Below are positions 18,827 to 27,688 of a stretch of DNA of 64,000 nt, one piece after another (the stretch's first letter is position 1; each line of letters opens with the position of its first letter). Under the pieces are notes generated by a model. The model made no database searches. It was not told where the DNA came from and saw nothing but the letters and a program-made list of their open reading frames with translations. Source of the DNA: Serpentinicella alkaliphila (lineage in GTDB: Bacteria > Bacillota > Clostridia > Peptostreptococcales > Natronincolaceae). The stretch covers positions 139,001 to 203,000 of the forward strand of contig NZ_CP058648.1 in the NCBI RefSeq assembly GCF_018141405.1, in the 5' to 3' direction. A program made the position numbers and the translations under genes.

Positions 18827-20028
18827 ATAATATTTCCTCCATATCCCTAGATTCTCTTATATCATATATCACCCCATAGTCTTTATGCCATATTCTCCAT
18901 AAAATTTTTTCAGTGGTACATTTTACACATAAAAGTGGATTTCTTCCGAAATTCTCTATAATCCTCTCTTTCCAGGTCTTTTTCTTTTCAAAACTTTTTC
19001 TCTTATCCCTAAGCAATTTTTCTATAGACTTTTCCTTCATAAAATTATATAGATGCACTATATCCTTGGATATCTTATTTCTTCTCCTTGAATACAGTCC
19101 ATATCTTCTTACTGTCTTGAATCCTTTAGGTACTATATGTTGTGTTATTTTTCCTATAAATTCTAACACATCCATAGTTATCTTTACTTTTTTTCCATCG
19201 TTATGATCTTCATACCAAAACGTAACCTTTTCTCCATCATATTCCTCTATTCTATATTCTGCTATATTTGCTCTAGCAAGATATCTTCCTATGTACTTTA
19301 CTGCTTGTCTTGTATCATTCAGTTTTCTCTTTGCATTAACATAAAACCCATTTGGATATCTTTTATACATCTCACTTATTATTTTGCCTGGTTTCATAAC
19401 TATTAAAATATTTCTTAATTATTTCTAGTAGCACCTTCTGCCATGCTTTCTTCAAAAATGGATATGGTATATATTCAACACTCTTCCACCAATTATTATT
19501 TCTATCTATTGCTCCCTCTGTTACTAATGCATGTATATGTGGGTTCCATTTCAAATCTCTTCCAAAGGTGTGCACTACAGCTATTATACCTACTTCATAA
19601 TCACATTTCCTATTATTTTTATACCAATATGAAATTACGTTGTATACTGCATCCTGCAATTCTTTTAATAATTCTCTCCTTGCATAAAAGAAGTTTCTCA
19701 GTTCCTTAGGCATTGTAAATACACTATGTCTATGCCCTACCCTTAACATGTTCTGTTGCTGCTTTTCAGCCCATTTTAGTGTATATACTCTTCCGCATTT
19801 ATTGCAAAACTTGCTTTTACATGTAAATGGTACTTTCGTTACACTAAAACAATCCTCACATATATATTCGGCATATCCATTTTTAACATCGCTACAATTT
19901 ATAGCCTTATTTACTAGATCATCTATATGTTCTCTCATAACCTTAGGAACTCTAGACCAGTATGTGTTTTTAAAGTCCTCATATCTATCTACCAATATCT
20001 CTTTAACTGTTATCTTTTTTCTATTCAT
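18762..20028 (-). pseudogene. IS91-family transposase, copy C, frameshifted
   Basis: The N-terminal part 19372-20028 includes zinc finger and HUH motif (WNPHIHALVTEG). The C-terminal part is 18762-19397. The break is near 19380-19386, where TTATTATTTTGCC replaces TTATTAGCTGCC of copies A and B (one extra base). Each of the three copies thus carries a different lesion. Confidence 0.8.
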
Positions 20029-20099
20029 ATCTCAATCATACCATATGTTATCCACAGATTTTTAATTTTATAATTTCCTATAGAATAAAAAAATAATTA

Positions 20100-20121
20100 A
20101 GGGAGAGCTAATGCCCTCCCT
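20100..20121 (-). terminator. Terminator of nifJ
   Basis: AGGGAG (20100-20105) pairs with CTCCCT (20116-20121). The minus-strand tail continues to a TTTTTTT run at 20087-20093. Copy C of the IS91-like array begins exactly past that run. Confidence 0.7.
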
Positions 20122-20129
20122 ATTATTAA

Positions 20130-23100
20130 CTAAAACAATCCATTTTCTGCTAAGTTCTTATATCTTCTATATCTTTCAATTGCATGTTGTTCAGCAGTAT
20201 CGTACATTTTATCTGCAATTTCTGGGAATACGTTTTTAAGTTGTGAGTATCTTATCTCTCCGTTAATGAAATCTTTAAAACTGCCACTAGGTTCTTTAGA
20301 ATCAAGAACAAATGGATTTTTTCCTTCGTCTCTTAGTTCAGGATTGAATCTATATAGATGCCAATATCCAGCCTCTACTGCCCTTTGTGATTCCATAATA
20401 CTAGTTCCCATACCTGTCTTAATACCATGACTTACACAAGGTGAATATGCAATTATTAAAGATGGGCCTTTGTAACTTTCAGCCTCTCTAATAGCTTTAA
20501 TTGTCTGATTCATATCAGCTCCCATAGCGATTTGAGCTACATAAACATGACCATATGTCATTGCAATAAGGCCTAAATCTTTCTTTCTAACTCTTCTTCC
20601 ACCTGCAGCTAGTTTTGCTACAGAGGCTACTGGAGTTGATTTAGAGCTTTGTCCACCGGTATTTGAATAGATTTCAGTATCCATTACAAATATATTTACG
20701 TCTTCTCCCATAGCGAGGACGTGATCTACTCCACCAAAGTCAATATCATATGACCATCCATCTCCTCCAATTGCCCAGAAAGATGATTTTATTAGATAGT
20801 CTTTCTTACTAACGATTTCCTCTATACTACTATTGCCTTTGTAATCGTAGTTTTCTAATGCCTTAAGTATTTTCTTAGTAGCACGTTTTGATCCTTCTCC
20901 ATCGTACATATTGTCTATCCACTCTTTAAATGCTTCTTTTACAGTTGATTCTATTGAACCACTTAATGCTTCCTCCATCAATTGACGTAGCTTTTCTCTT
21001 ATTTGAGTTGCACCAAGGTACATACCATATCCAAATTCTGCCGCATCTTCAAATAATGGGTTAATCCATGCAGGACCCTTACCTTCTTCGTTAGTAGTAT
21101 AAGCTACGGATGGTGCATATGCTCCCCAAATCGAAGAACAGCCTGTTGCATTAGATATCATCATTCTATCTCCGAATAATTGAGTAAGTAGCTTAATATA
21201 TGGTGTTTCTCCGCAACCAGGACAAGCTCCATTGAATTCTAATAGGGGTCTTACAAATTGACTACCTTTAACAGTGCTAATATCTACTAAGTGACCCTTA
21301 TCCGTAACTGTTGTTGCAAATTCCCAGTTTTCGGACTCTTTTTCAATTTCTTGCTCATTAGGTTTCATTATTAAGGCTTTACCTTTTGCTGGACATATAT
21401 CTGCACAGTTAGCACATCCTGTACAATCTAATGGAGCAACTTGTATACGGTAATGTAAATGTTCTATTTCTTTTCCAACAGCCTTCTTAGTTTTGAATGT
21501 ATCAGGTTTTTTAGCATATTCCTCTTCATTCAATAGGAAAGGTCTAATGGTTGCATGAGGACAAATATATGAACATCTGCCACATTGTATACATTTATCA
21601 ATCTGCCATTCTGGTATCATTGGAGCTATACCACGTTTTTCGTAGGAAGTAGTTCCTAGTGGGAAAGTACCATCCTCCATACCTATAAATGTACTAACAG
21701 GTAATTCATCACCCTCATGTCTTGCCATTGGCCTTTGAATATTCTTAACATAATCTGGTTCATCTTTTACCGGTAAGTTTTCTTCTTTAGCATCCTTCCA
21801 AGAAGAAGGCACTTCAATTTTCACAAGGTTTTCTATTGATTTGTCGATAGCTTTTGCATTCATATCAACAATAGTTTGACCTTTTTTACCATACATCTTC
21901 TCAATAGATTCTTTAAGATAATTCAATGCATCCTCTACTGGGATAATATTAGCTAATTTAAAGAAGGTTGCTTGCATTATCATATTAATTCTATTTCCTA
22001 AGCCAAGCTCTGAAGCAATTGCCATAGCATTGATTGTATAAAATTGAATATCGTTTTGCGCTATATATTTTTTTATTGTAGTAGGTAGCTTTTCTTCTAG
22101 TTCATCTTTGCTCCAAGTACACGTAAGTACAAAGGTACCATTCTTTTTTAATCCTTTTAATATATCATATTGATAAATGAATGAACTATTGTGACAAGCT
22201 ACATAGTCTGCGTTATATACAAGATAAGGTGATCTAAGAGGTTTAGGACCAAATCTTAAATGGGAAATAGTTGTCCCACCGGATTTCTTACTATCGTAAG
22301 AAAAATATGCTTGTACTTCTTTGTCTGTATTGTCTCCTAAAATCTTAATTGCAGTCTTGTTAGCTCCAATAGTTCCGTCAGAACCAAGACCCCAAATTCT
22401 ACAGCTAATAGTGCCCTCAGGTGTAGTATCTATTATACCTTCTTCAGGTAAAGATGTATGAGTTACATCATCTACGATACCAATAGTGAATCCGTCTTTA
22501 GGTTTATCCGCTTTAAGATTATTAAATACAGATAGTATTTGTGAAGGCCTTGTGTCTTTAGATGAAAGACCGTATCTTCCTCCGATAATTAAAGGAGCAT
22601 TTCCTGTATAGTCTTTAAAAGCTTTAAGTACGTCTAAATATAACGGTTCCGCTAAGGATCCAGATTCTTTAGTTCTATCTAATACAGCTATTCTCTTAAC
22701 AGTTTTAGGAATAGCGTTAAGGAAATGGGTTTCAGAAAACGGTCTATATAATCTTACTCTTATAGTTCCCACCTTTCCTCCCTTGCTATTTAAATAGTCT
22801 ACAGTTTCATATATAGTATCACTAGCTGATCCCATTGCAATAATAACATGTTCGGCATCCTCTGCCCCGTAGTATTCAAACAATTTGTAATTTCTTCCAG
22901 TAGCTTTACCTACTTTATCCATGTAGTCCTGTACAATACCTGGTATAGCATTGTAGAATGGATTAGTTCCTTCTCTTTGTTGGAAATATATATCTGGATT
23001 TTGTGTTGTCCCTCTAGCCACAGGATGTTCAGGACTTAAAGCCCTATTTCTAAATTCTTCTATAGCCTTATAATCAACCAAACTTTTAATCGTATCATAA

Positions 23101-23657
23101 TCTAAAACACCTATCTTTTGATATTCATGAGAAGTCCTAAACCCATCGAAAAAGTGTATAAATGGAACTCTGGAACTAATAGCGGATAGATGGGATATCA
23201 CTCCTAGATCCATTACTTCTTGAACGTTTGAAGATGCAAGTAACGCAACACCTGTTTGGCGGCATGCCATAACATCTTGATGGTCTCCATAAATAGATAA
23301 TGCATGAGTTGCTACAGATCTTGCAGCAACATGTAGAACGCCTGGTAAAAGTTCTCCAGCCATTTTATAAAGACTTGGGATCATCATAAGTAGTCCCTGA
23401 GCTGATGTGTATGTTGCAGCCAAAGCACCAGATTGAAGAGCTCCTCTCATTGATGACACAGCCCCTGCTTCTGATTGCATCTGTACAACCTTTACCGGTT
23501 GATCAAAGATATTTTTCATTCCATGAGCTGACCACTCGTCAACCCCTTCTGCCATTGATGTTGATGGTGTTATCGGATATATTGCCGCGACCTCAGTCAG
23601 TGCATAAGATGCGTAAGCAGCAGCCTGATTACCATCCATAGTTTCGGTTCTCTGCAT
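20130..23657 (-). CDS. nifJ: Pyruvate:ferredoxin (flavodoxin) oxidoreductase
   Basis: A 1175-residue single-chain enzyme that converts pyruvate and CoA to acetyl-CoA, CO2 and reduced ferredoxin, the central carbon and electron step of clostridial fermentation. Domains follow the usual order: pyrimidine-binding part (ITPSTSMAEGVDEW) and CoA-binding domain II. Next comes a two-cluster ferredoxin domain near residues 685-755 (CIQCGRCSYICPH and CTGCANCADICPAKGK). The thiamine-diphosphate domain has GDGWSYDIDFGG near 970 and CPGCGETPYIKLL, with a proximal-cluster Cys set. Length is normal. AAGGAGAGAG precedes the ATG. Monocistronic, with its own terminator that now borders the transposon array. 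Confidence 0.97.
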   Translation of the reverse strand: MQRTETMDGNQAAAYASYALTEVAAIYPITPSTSMAEGVDEWSAHGMKNIFDQPVKVVQMQSEAGAVSSMRGALQSGALAATYTSAQGLLMMIPSLYKMAGELLPGVLHVAARSVATHALSIYGDHQDVMACRQTGVALLASSNVQEVMDLGVISHLSAISSRVPFIHFFDGFRTSHEYQKIGVLDYDTIKSLVDYKAIEEFRNRALSPEHPVARGTTQNPDIYFQQREGTNPFYNAIPGIVQDYMDKVGKATGRNYKLFEYYGAEDAEHVIIAMGSASDTIYETVDYLNSKGGKVGTIRVRLYRPFSETHFLNAIPKTVKRIAVLDRTKESGSLAEPLYLDVLKAFKDYTGNAPLIIGGRYGLSSKDTRPSQILSVFNNLKADKPKDGFTIGIVDDVTHTSLPEEGIIDTTPEGTISCRIWGLGSDGTIGANKTAIKILGDNTDKEVQAYFSYDSKKSGGTTISHLRFGPKPLRSPYLVYNADYVACHNSSFIYQYDILKGLKKNGTFVLTCTWSKDELEEKLPTTIKKYIAQNDIQFYTINAMAIASELGLGNRINMIMQATFFKLANIIPVEDALNYLKESIEKMYGKKGQTIVDMNAKAIDKSIENLVKIEVPSSWKDAKEENLPVKDEPDYVKNIQRPMARHEGDELPVSTFIGMEDGTFPLGTTSYEKRGIAPMIPEWQIDKCIQCGRCSYICPHATIRPFLLNEEEYAKKPDTFKTKKAVGKEIEHLHYRIQVAPLDCTGCANCADICPAKGKALIMKPNEQEIEKESENWEFATTVTDKGHLVDISTVKGSQFVRPLLEFNGACPGCGETPYIKLLTQLFGDRMMISNATGCSSIWGAYAPSVAYTTNEEGKGPAWINPLFEDAAEFGYGMYLGATQIREKLRQLMEEALSGSIESTVKEAFKEWIDNMYDGEGSKRATKKILKALENYDYKGNSSIEEIVSKKDYLIKSSFWAIGGDGWSYDIDFGGVDHVLAMGEDVNIFVMDTEIYSNTGGQSSKSTPVASVAKLAAGGRRVRKKDLGLIAMTYGHVYVAQIAMGADMNQTIKAIREAESYKGPSLIIAYSPCVSHGIKTGMGTSIMESQRAVEAGYWHLYRFNPELRDEGKNPFVLDSKEPSGSFKDFINGEIRYSQLKNVFPEIADKMYDTAEQHAIERYRRYKNLAENGLF

Positions 23658-24022
23658 ACTAACTCTCTCCTTAATATTATTTATATTTTTTTGAAAATAT
23701 AATAATATTATTACACTATATATTTACAATCATACAATATAACTTGAATTACCTAACTTAAATATATAGTTATTTTTTAAAAAATCTATATAGTAACTTT
23801 TTCTTTTCTATAACTAATTAATTTAGACTACTCATACCGATTTCGAATGAAGTTATAAAATTAATTAAGATAGGAATATGCAAAAATTGCGTATTCCTAT
23901 TTCAGTGCCATTAATTATTTATTTTTACATATAAGCCATCATCCACTTTTGCATGATTTGATTATTCTTATACATCAGTAAACATATTTTTTAGTTTTCT
24001 ATGAATGATATTAATAATATCA
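23658..24022. other. Intergenic region with one hairpin
   Basis: Holds the nifJ promoter region (AT-rich, next to 23657) and a 12-bp hairpin at 23870-23881/23889-23900 (ATAGGAATATGC with GCGTATTCCTAT, loop AAAAATT). The hairpin may end transcription of the UPF0316 gene, although the T-run is weak. No gene seen. Confidence 0.5.
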
Positions 24023-24562
24023 TTAAACTACTTTCGCTCTCGTAATAGTCATTTTACCCTCTACTTTATTTATATTTTTAATCTTTAAAGTTGGGTTAGT
24101 AACACCGCACTCATCCATAATACCTTCTAGTATTTTAAACTCTTTTCTTCTTATAACAACCTCTATTTTATATCTTCTATCTCCATTATTTCCTCTTGCT
24201 AAATAATTATTTACTGTGTAACCTTCATCTCTAAGTTTTTCTGCTACTTCTATCATTTTTGTTTTATTACTTAAAAATAAATCTACCTCTAATATGCCCA
24301 GTCCAAGCTGTTCCTCAATTTTGTTTCCTATAAATACTCCTAAAGTTTTTCCTAAAGCATAGGCTATAGCAAAATTTATCCCATCTGAATTAGCAACTTT
24401 GCTAAAAACTGCTGCAAATATCATTGCATCTGCGAACACTAAGAAGTACACTGGGTTCATAATCTTCTTAGCAAGTAGTATACTCTTTAATGTTGCGAAA
24501 ATATTTGTGATTACTGTTATTAAAAAAAGCCCAATAAGTGTTAATAATATATTTTGTGTCAT
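24023..24562 (-). CDS. UPF0316 membrane protein with DUF2179 domain
   Basis: A 179-residue protein with three hydrophobic helices in the first 75 residues (LLTLIGLFLITVITNIFATL, MNPVYFLVFADAMIFAAVF and FAIAYALGKTLGVFIG). A soluble DUF2179 domain follows (GYTVNNYLARGNNGDRRYKIEVVIRRKE). UPF0316 proteins are widespread in Firmicutes; DUF2179 folds like a small regulatory domain, but no biochemical role is known. GAGGAGG ribosome site 8 nt before the ATG. Appears monocistronic. Confidence 0.88.
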   Translation of the reverse strand: MTQNILLTLIGLFLITVITNIFATLKSILLAKKIMNPVYFLVFADAMIFAAVFSKVANSDGINFAIAYALGKTLGVFIGNKIEEQLGLGILEVDLFLSNKTKMIEVAEKLRDEGYTVNNYLARGNNGDRRYKIEVVIRRKEFKILEGIMDECGVTNPTLKIKNINKVEGKMTITRAKVV

Positions 24563-24617
24563 AAAGACACCTCCTCATAAAATATTTCAGTGTTAAGTTT
24601 TTAGAATGATTATGCCT

Positions 24618-24650
24618 ACAAAAAAAGCTAACATAATATTATATGTTAGC
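24618..24650 (-). terminator. Terminator-like hairpin upstream of the UPF0316 gene
   Basis: GCTAACATA (24627-24635) pairs with TATGTTAGC (24642-24650) and is followed on the minus strand by TTTTTTT. It sits 56 nt before the UPF0316 start, so it could end a lost upstream transcript or attenuate this gene. Confidence 0.55.
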
Positions 24651-24960
24651 AATAACCCGTTATTCATAAATTCACATTTTATATAATTAATAATTTTATT
24701 TTTCCTTGCTTAAATAAAAAAATATATTATAATGGAAATCTTTCTATTAATAAGGAAGGCATCGATATCCTTATATCTTCAACAATAAAAGTTCATTTAG
24801 GCAGTTTATATCTATTCAAAAAGTAATAAAACTATCCTACTTTCAATAACTTTTGTTTAATTAACTCAACTAACTTTTAAAGTATACCATATCTTGTAAA
24901 TATTTGCAAACTCAACTAAATTGCCTTTAGAATGTCCTCATACAATCCCAATAATTAGAT

Positions 24961-24992
24961 AGGGGTAGATATTTCTCAGAATATCTACCCCT
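24961..24992 (-). terminator. Hairpin after the acetate-transporter remnant
   Basis: AGGGGTAGATATT (24961-24973) pairs with AATATCTACCCCT (24980-24992). It lies 28 nt beyond the stop of the truncated acetate transporter. The following T-run is poor. Confidence 0.5.
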
Positions 24993-25020
24993 GTATCTTA
25001 TAACCCCTCATTTAGTTTAA

Positions 25021-25268
25021 CTATGCAACGGCCTTTGTATATGTATCTCTATTTTTGTAAAATATGCCTAAAGGCTTTCCAACAGGCAAGAAAACTCTTC
25101 TAAATTGAGCATTTAGCATTATTGCAGCTGAACCATAGAAACCAAGCATAGATATAACTAATTCTGTATATGCAGCCATCTTATGTCCAAGCTCTGGCAT
25201 AAAACCAAAAGTACTCATGATCAACCCAATAAATAAAAAGTCTATTAAAAATACAATATTACTCAGAT
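25021..25268 (-). pseudogene. Truncated acetate uptake transporter (GPR1/FUN34/YaaH, SatP family)
   Basis: Only the last third remains. The frame reads NIVFLIDFLFIGLIMSTFGFM, then LGFYGSAAIMLNAQFRRVFLPVGKPLG, the conserved C-terminal membrane helix and tail of SatP/AceTr acetate transporters, which are normally about 190-200 residues. The N-terminal helices with the NPAPLG signature are absent. Upstream sequence is instead the start of a transposase remnant on the opposite strand (25358), which probably caused the truncation. Confidence 0.7.
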
Positions 25269-25357
25269 TCCGCTTAAATCATAATAAAAATTGGCAAAAA
25301 ATGAGTTTACAATTTAATGTCGAATACTAGTAGTATAAACGCATTGGAGGTCCTTAA

Positions 25358-25789
25358 ATGTCTATTAATCTTAAAAATATAAAAACTTATACTGATGATA
25401 AAGCCACTTTTTTAGTCGGTTTATTGGAACAAATGGGTTTGCCACAAATTATCGATAATCATATGGCTAGTGACTTTGGGCGTCCTCTTGAGATTCCTTA
25501 CAGTGTACTGGCACAGATGATACTTGTTAGCTGCTAATGGAGTTTTAGTTTATGCTAAAGTCTTATCAGAAAACATGGACGATAAAACTTACAATAAAGA
25601 ACAGTTAGATGATGTAGAAGACCTTTTAAAACTACCTAAAAATAAACCCTGATACCTTCTATTACATTGCCGATAGCGCATTGTTTTCCCTAGAAAATAT
25701 ACTTAAAGCTAATGAAAGAAACATTAATCTCATTACCAGGATACCCGATAATACCAAAACTCATCAAGTTTCTATTTATATAATTCACT
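25358..25789 (+). pseudogene. Fragment of an IS1634-like (DUF4277) transposase
   Basis: The start has a GGAGG site and reads SINLKNIKTYTDDKATFLVG and VLAQMILVS. It then loses frame repeatedly, with later pieces DDKTYNKEQLDDVEDLLKL and YYIADSALFSLENILKAN, INLITRIPDNTKTHQV. These are N-terminal and first-catalytic-region signatures of IS1634-type transposases. The element ends abruptly against the ferritin-like gene, so its right half is deleted. It is a different element from the one at 15919-18017. Confidence 0.7.
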
Positions 25790-26231
25790 TTAAGTCATGA
25801 AGTATCTTTAGAATGTAATACATATGTGCACGTTCTCCCTTAGCTAGTTTAATAAATTCCTTCATCTCAACTGTATCAGGTTCATAGTGACGAGCTATTT
25901 CTTCATAAAGCTCGATACTATTTTTTTCGATTTGTAAAGCATATTGAAATAGTTGTTTTCGGGAGGCTCCTTCTAATTCAAAAGTAGGGTCTTCCCCTTT
26001 CCCACTGTTCTTCTTTAGCAGCAACACTACCTCCTCTGGCACTGGATTTTCCAATCCTTCAATTACCTCTGAAAGATATTGAATTACCTTGGTATGTTTT
26101 TTTTCTTCCTTTGCAAAAATCAGTGTAGTTTTAGCTATATCACCCTCGTTAACCTCAGCAATCTTTTCATAGGTCTGACTGCCCAGTTCTTCTGCCAACA
26201 CTAATTCTTCTAATAATTCACGAAGTAACAT
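25785..26231 (-). CDS. Ferritin-like (rubrerythrin-type) diiron protein
   Basis: A 148-residue four-helix protein. Iron-ligand-type motifs are repeated: LAEELGSQTYEKIAE, then AKEEKKHTKVI (ExxH), then QIEKNSIELYEEIARHY and KGERAHMYYIL (ExxH). This is the ferritin-like/rubrerythrin pattern without a rubredoxin domain. The start at 26231 is preferred over an ATG at 26252 because GAGAGGA lies 9 nt upstream of the former. Such proteins reduce peroxide or store iron in anaerobes. The downstream end nearly touches a transposase remnant, so its terminator may have been lost. Confidence 0.75.
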   Translation of the reverse strand: MLLRELLEELVLAEELGSQTYEKIAEVNEGDIAKTTLIFAKEEKKHTKVIQYLSEVIEGLENPVPEEVVLLLKKNSGKGEDPTFELEGASRKQLFQYALQIEKNSIELYEEIARHYEPDTVEMKEFIKLAKGERAHMYYILKILHDLK

Positions 26232-26287
26232 TATACGACATCCTCTCTTCATTAAGTACTTTAATTTATCATTCTAATATTTTTTGT

Positions 26288-27688
26288 TTATATATTTTTA
26301 TTATTAAAGTGTTTTCTATCAATAGTTCCCCAACGCTTGCTACTTTTTTTGTAGTTGAAAAAAGCGCTTACACGCCAGACTACTGTTAGCTGCCTGTAAA
26401 TAAACTGTTCTATCAGGCTAACCCCAAATAAGACTACTATATCCCCAATTCCATTGTATCTTCGGTAAGCCAGCTCTTCCATAAAAATGCCAGAAAAAGA
26501 AAAAAAGATTCCAAATAAATACGCCATCAGAAAAATATAAATCATGTCTAAAGATGTAGACCCATGGAAAAACCCTATGGCCATAATCACATAGCCAATG
26601 AGTTCAATTACTGGACCTAATAGTTCTACAAAGAAAAAATACGGCATGGCCAGCATTCCTACAGTTCCATATCTAGGATTAAACAGCATTTTTATGTTCT
26701 TTAGCAGAGCATCTGCCAGTCCCCGATGCCAACGAATACGCTGTCCCCTTAAATCTTTTAAGTTATCCGGAGCCTGAGTCCAGCAGACAGCATCCGAAAC
26801 AAAATCAATTCGATAGGCTTTCTTTAATCTACGAAAATGTTCATGCATCCTCACTGTGAGTTCCATGTCTTCCCCTATGGTTTTTCGATATCCTCCCACT
26901 TCAACCACAGCATTTTTACTAAAAAGACCAAAGGCTCCGGAGATAATCAGCAATGCGTTAACTCTTTGCCAGCCAACTCGGCTTGTTAGAAATGCACGGA
27001 AATACTCTATGATTTGAAACTTTTCGATTAATTTTTTTGGAATACCTACCGCTCTCACTGATCCCTCATGGATATGACACCCATTGGCAATGCGAACTAT
27101 CCCACCCACTGCAATGGTATCAGAATATTTCAAAAAAGACTTTACTAAACGGAATAAAGCATCTTTTTCAATGATACTGTCAGCATCTACAGCGCAAAAC
27201 AGGGGGTAACGCGAAACATTGATTCCAGCATTTAAGGCATCTGCTTTTCCTCCATTAGCTTTATCTATGACCACTAGCTCTGGTCTTTGAAAAGATGAAT
27301 AGATTCCTCGAATTTCTTCACAGGGTATATTTGAATTTACTTCAAAGTTAATCTTTCGTAGCCCAAAGTGACGAATTACTTCTTTTAATGTATCATCTTT
27401 TGATCCGTCATTTATAACCACCACTTCAAACTGGGGATAATCCAAATCCAGCAACGATTGAATATTGTCTACTATGGTTGTCACCTCATTATAGGCTGGT
27501 ACCAACAATGAGACAGGCTTTGTGTAACCACTAAATGCAGTCTGATCTGCCCTGACAATTTTTATAAACTCATTCAACCTACTCCAGGAAAGTGCAATCA
27601 AACTAACATACATGGTGTTTACCACTACAAAGTAGCCAAATAGGAAGTATGTATAGATGTAGATTACTTGTTGTAGAATATTAGTCAT
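26288..27688 (-). CDS. Processive family 2 glycosyltransferase (PgaC/IcaA-like)
   Basis: About 466 residues. An N-terminal membrane helix is followed by a GT2 catalytic domain with VSLLVPAYNE, INDGSKDD, the metal-binding DADS, the GED acceptor motif and QRIRW (the QxxRW signature of processive beta-glycosyl synthases such as poly-N-acetylglucosamine, cellulose and hyaluronan synthases). Three or four membrane helices follow. The start is the ATG at 27688 behind GAGGAGGG, overlapping the end of the HEAT-protein gene by 8 nt, so translation is coupled. With the two upstream genes it probably makes or exports an extracellular polysaccharide; the sugar is unknown. Confidence 0.88.
   Translation of the reverse strand: MTNILQQVIYIYTYFLFGYFVVVNTMYVSLIALSWSRLNEFIKIVRADQTAFSGYTKPVSLLVPAYNEVTTIVDNIQSLLDLDYPQFEVVVINDGSKDDTLKEVIRHFGLRKINFEVNSNIPCEEIRGIYSSFQRPELVVIDKANGGKADALNAGINVSRYPLFCAVDADSIIEKDALFRLVKSFLKYSDTIAVGGIVRIANGCHIHEGSVRAVGIPKKLIEKFQIIEYFRAFLTSRVGWQRVNALLIISGAFGLFSKNAVVEVGGYRKTIGEDMELTVRMHEHFRRLKKAYRIDFVSDAVCWTQAPDNLKDLRGQRIRWHRGLADALLKNIKMLFNPRYGTVGMLAMPYFFFVELLGPVIELIGYVIMAIGFFHGSTSLDMIYIFLMAYLFGIFFSFSGIFMEELAYRRYNGIGDIVVLFGVSLIEQFIYRQLTVVWRVSAFFNYKKSSKRWGTIDRKHFNNKNI

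Larger units (their letters stand above)
18521..20086 (-). mobile_element. IS91-like element, tandem copy C (1566 bp)
   Basis: Third head-to-tail unit, same length and termini as copy A. Its 5' terminus (ATTCTATAGG in transposase orientation) abuts a run of seven A/T pairs (20087-20093) that is the T-tract of the nifJ terminator. The array therefore seems to have entered at that T-run. Confidence 0.8.
24563..25020. other. Intergenic region with two hairpins
   Basis: No gene recognised. Contains the terminator-like hairpins at 24618-24650 and 24961-24992, described separately, and AT-rich sequence between them. Confidence 0.5.
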
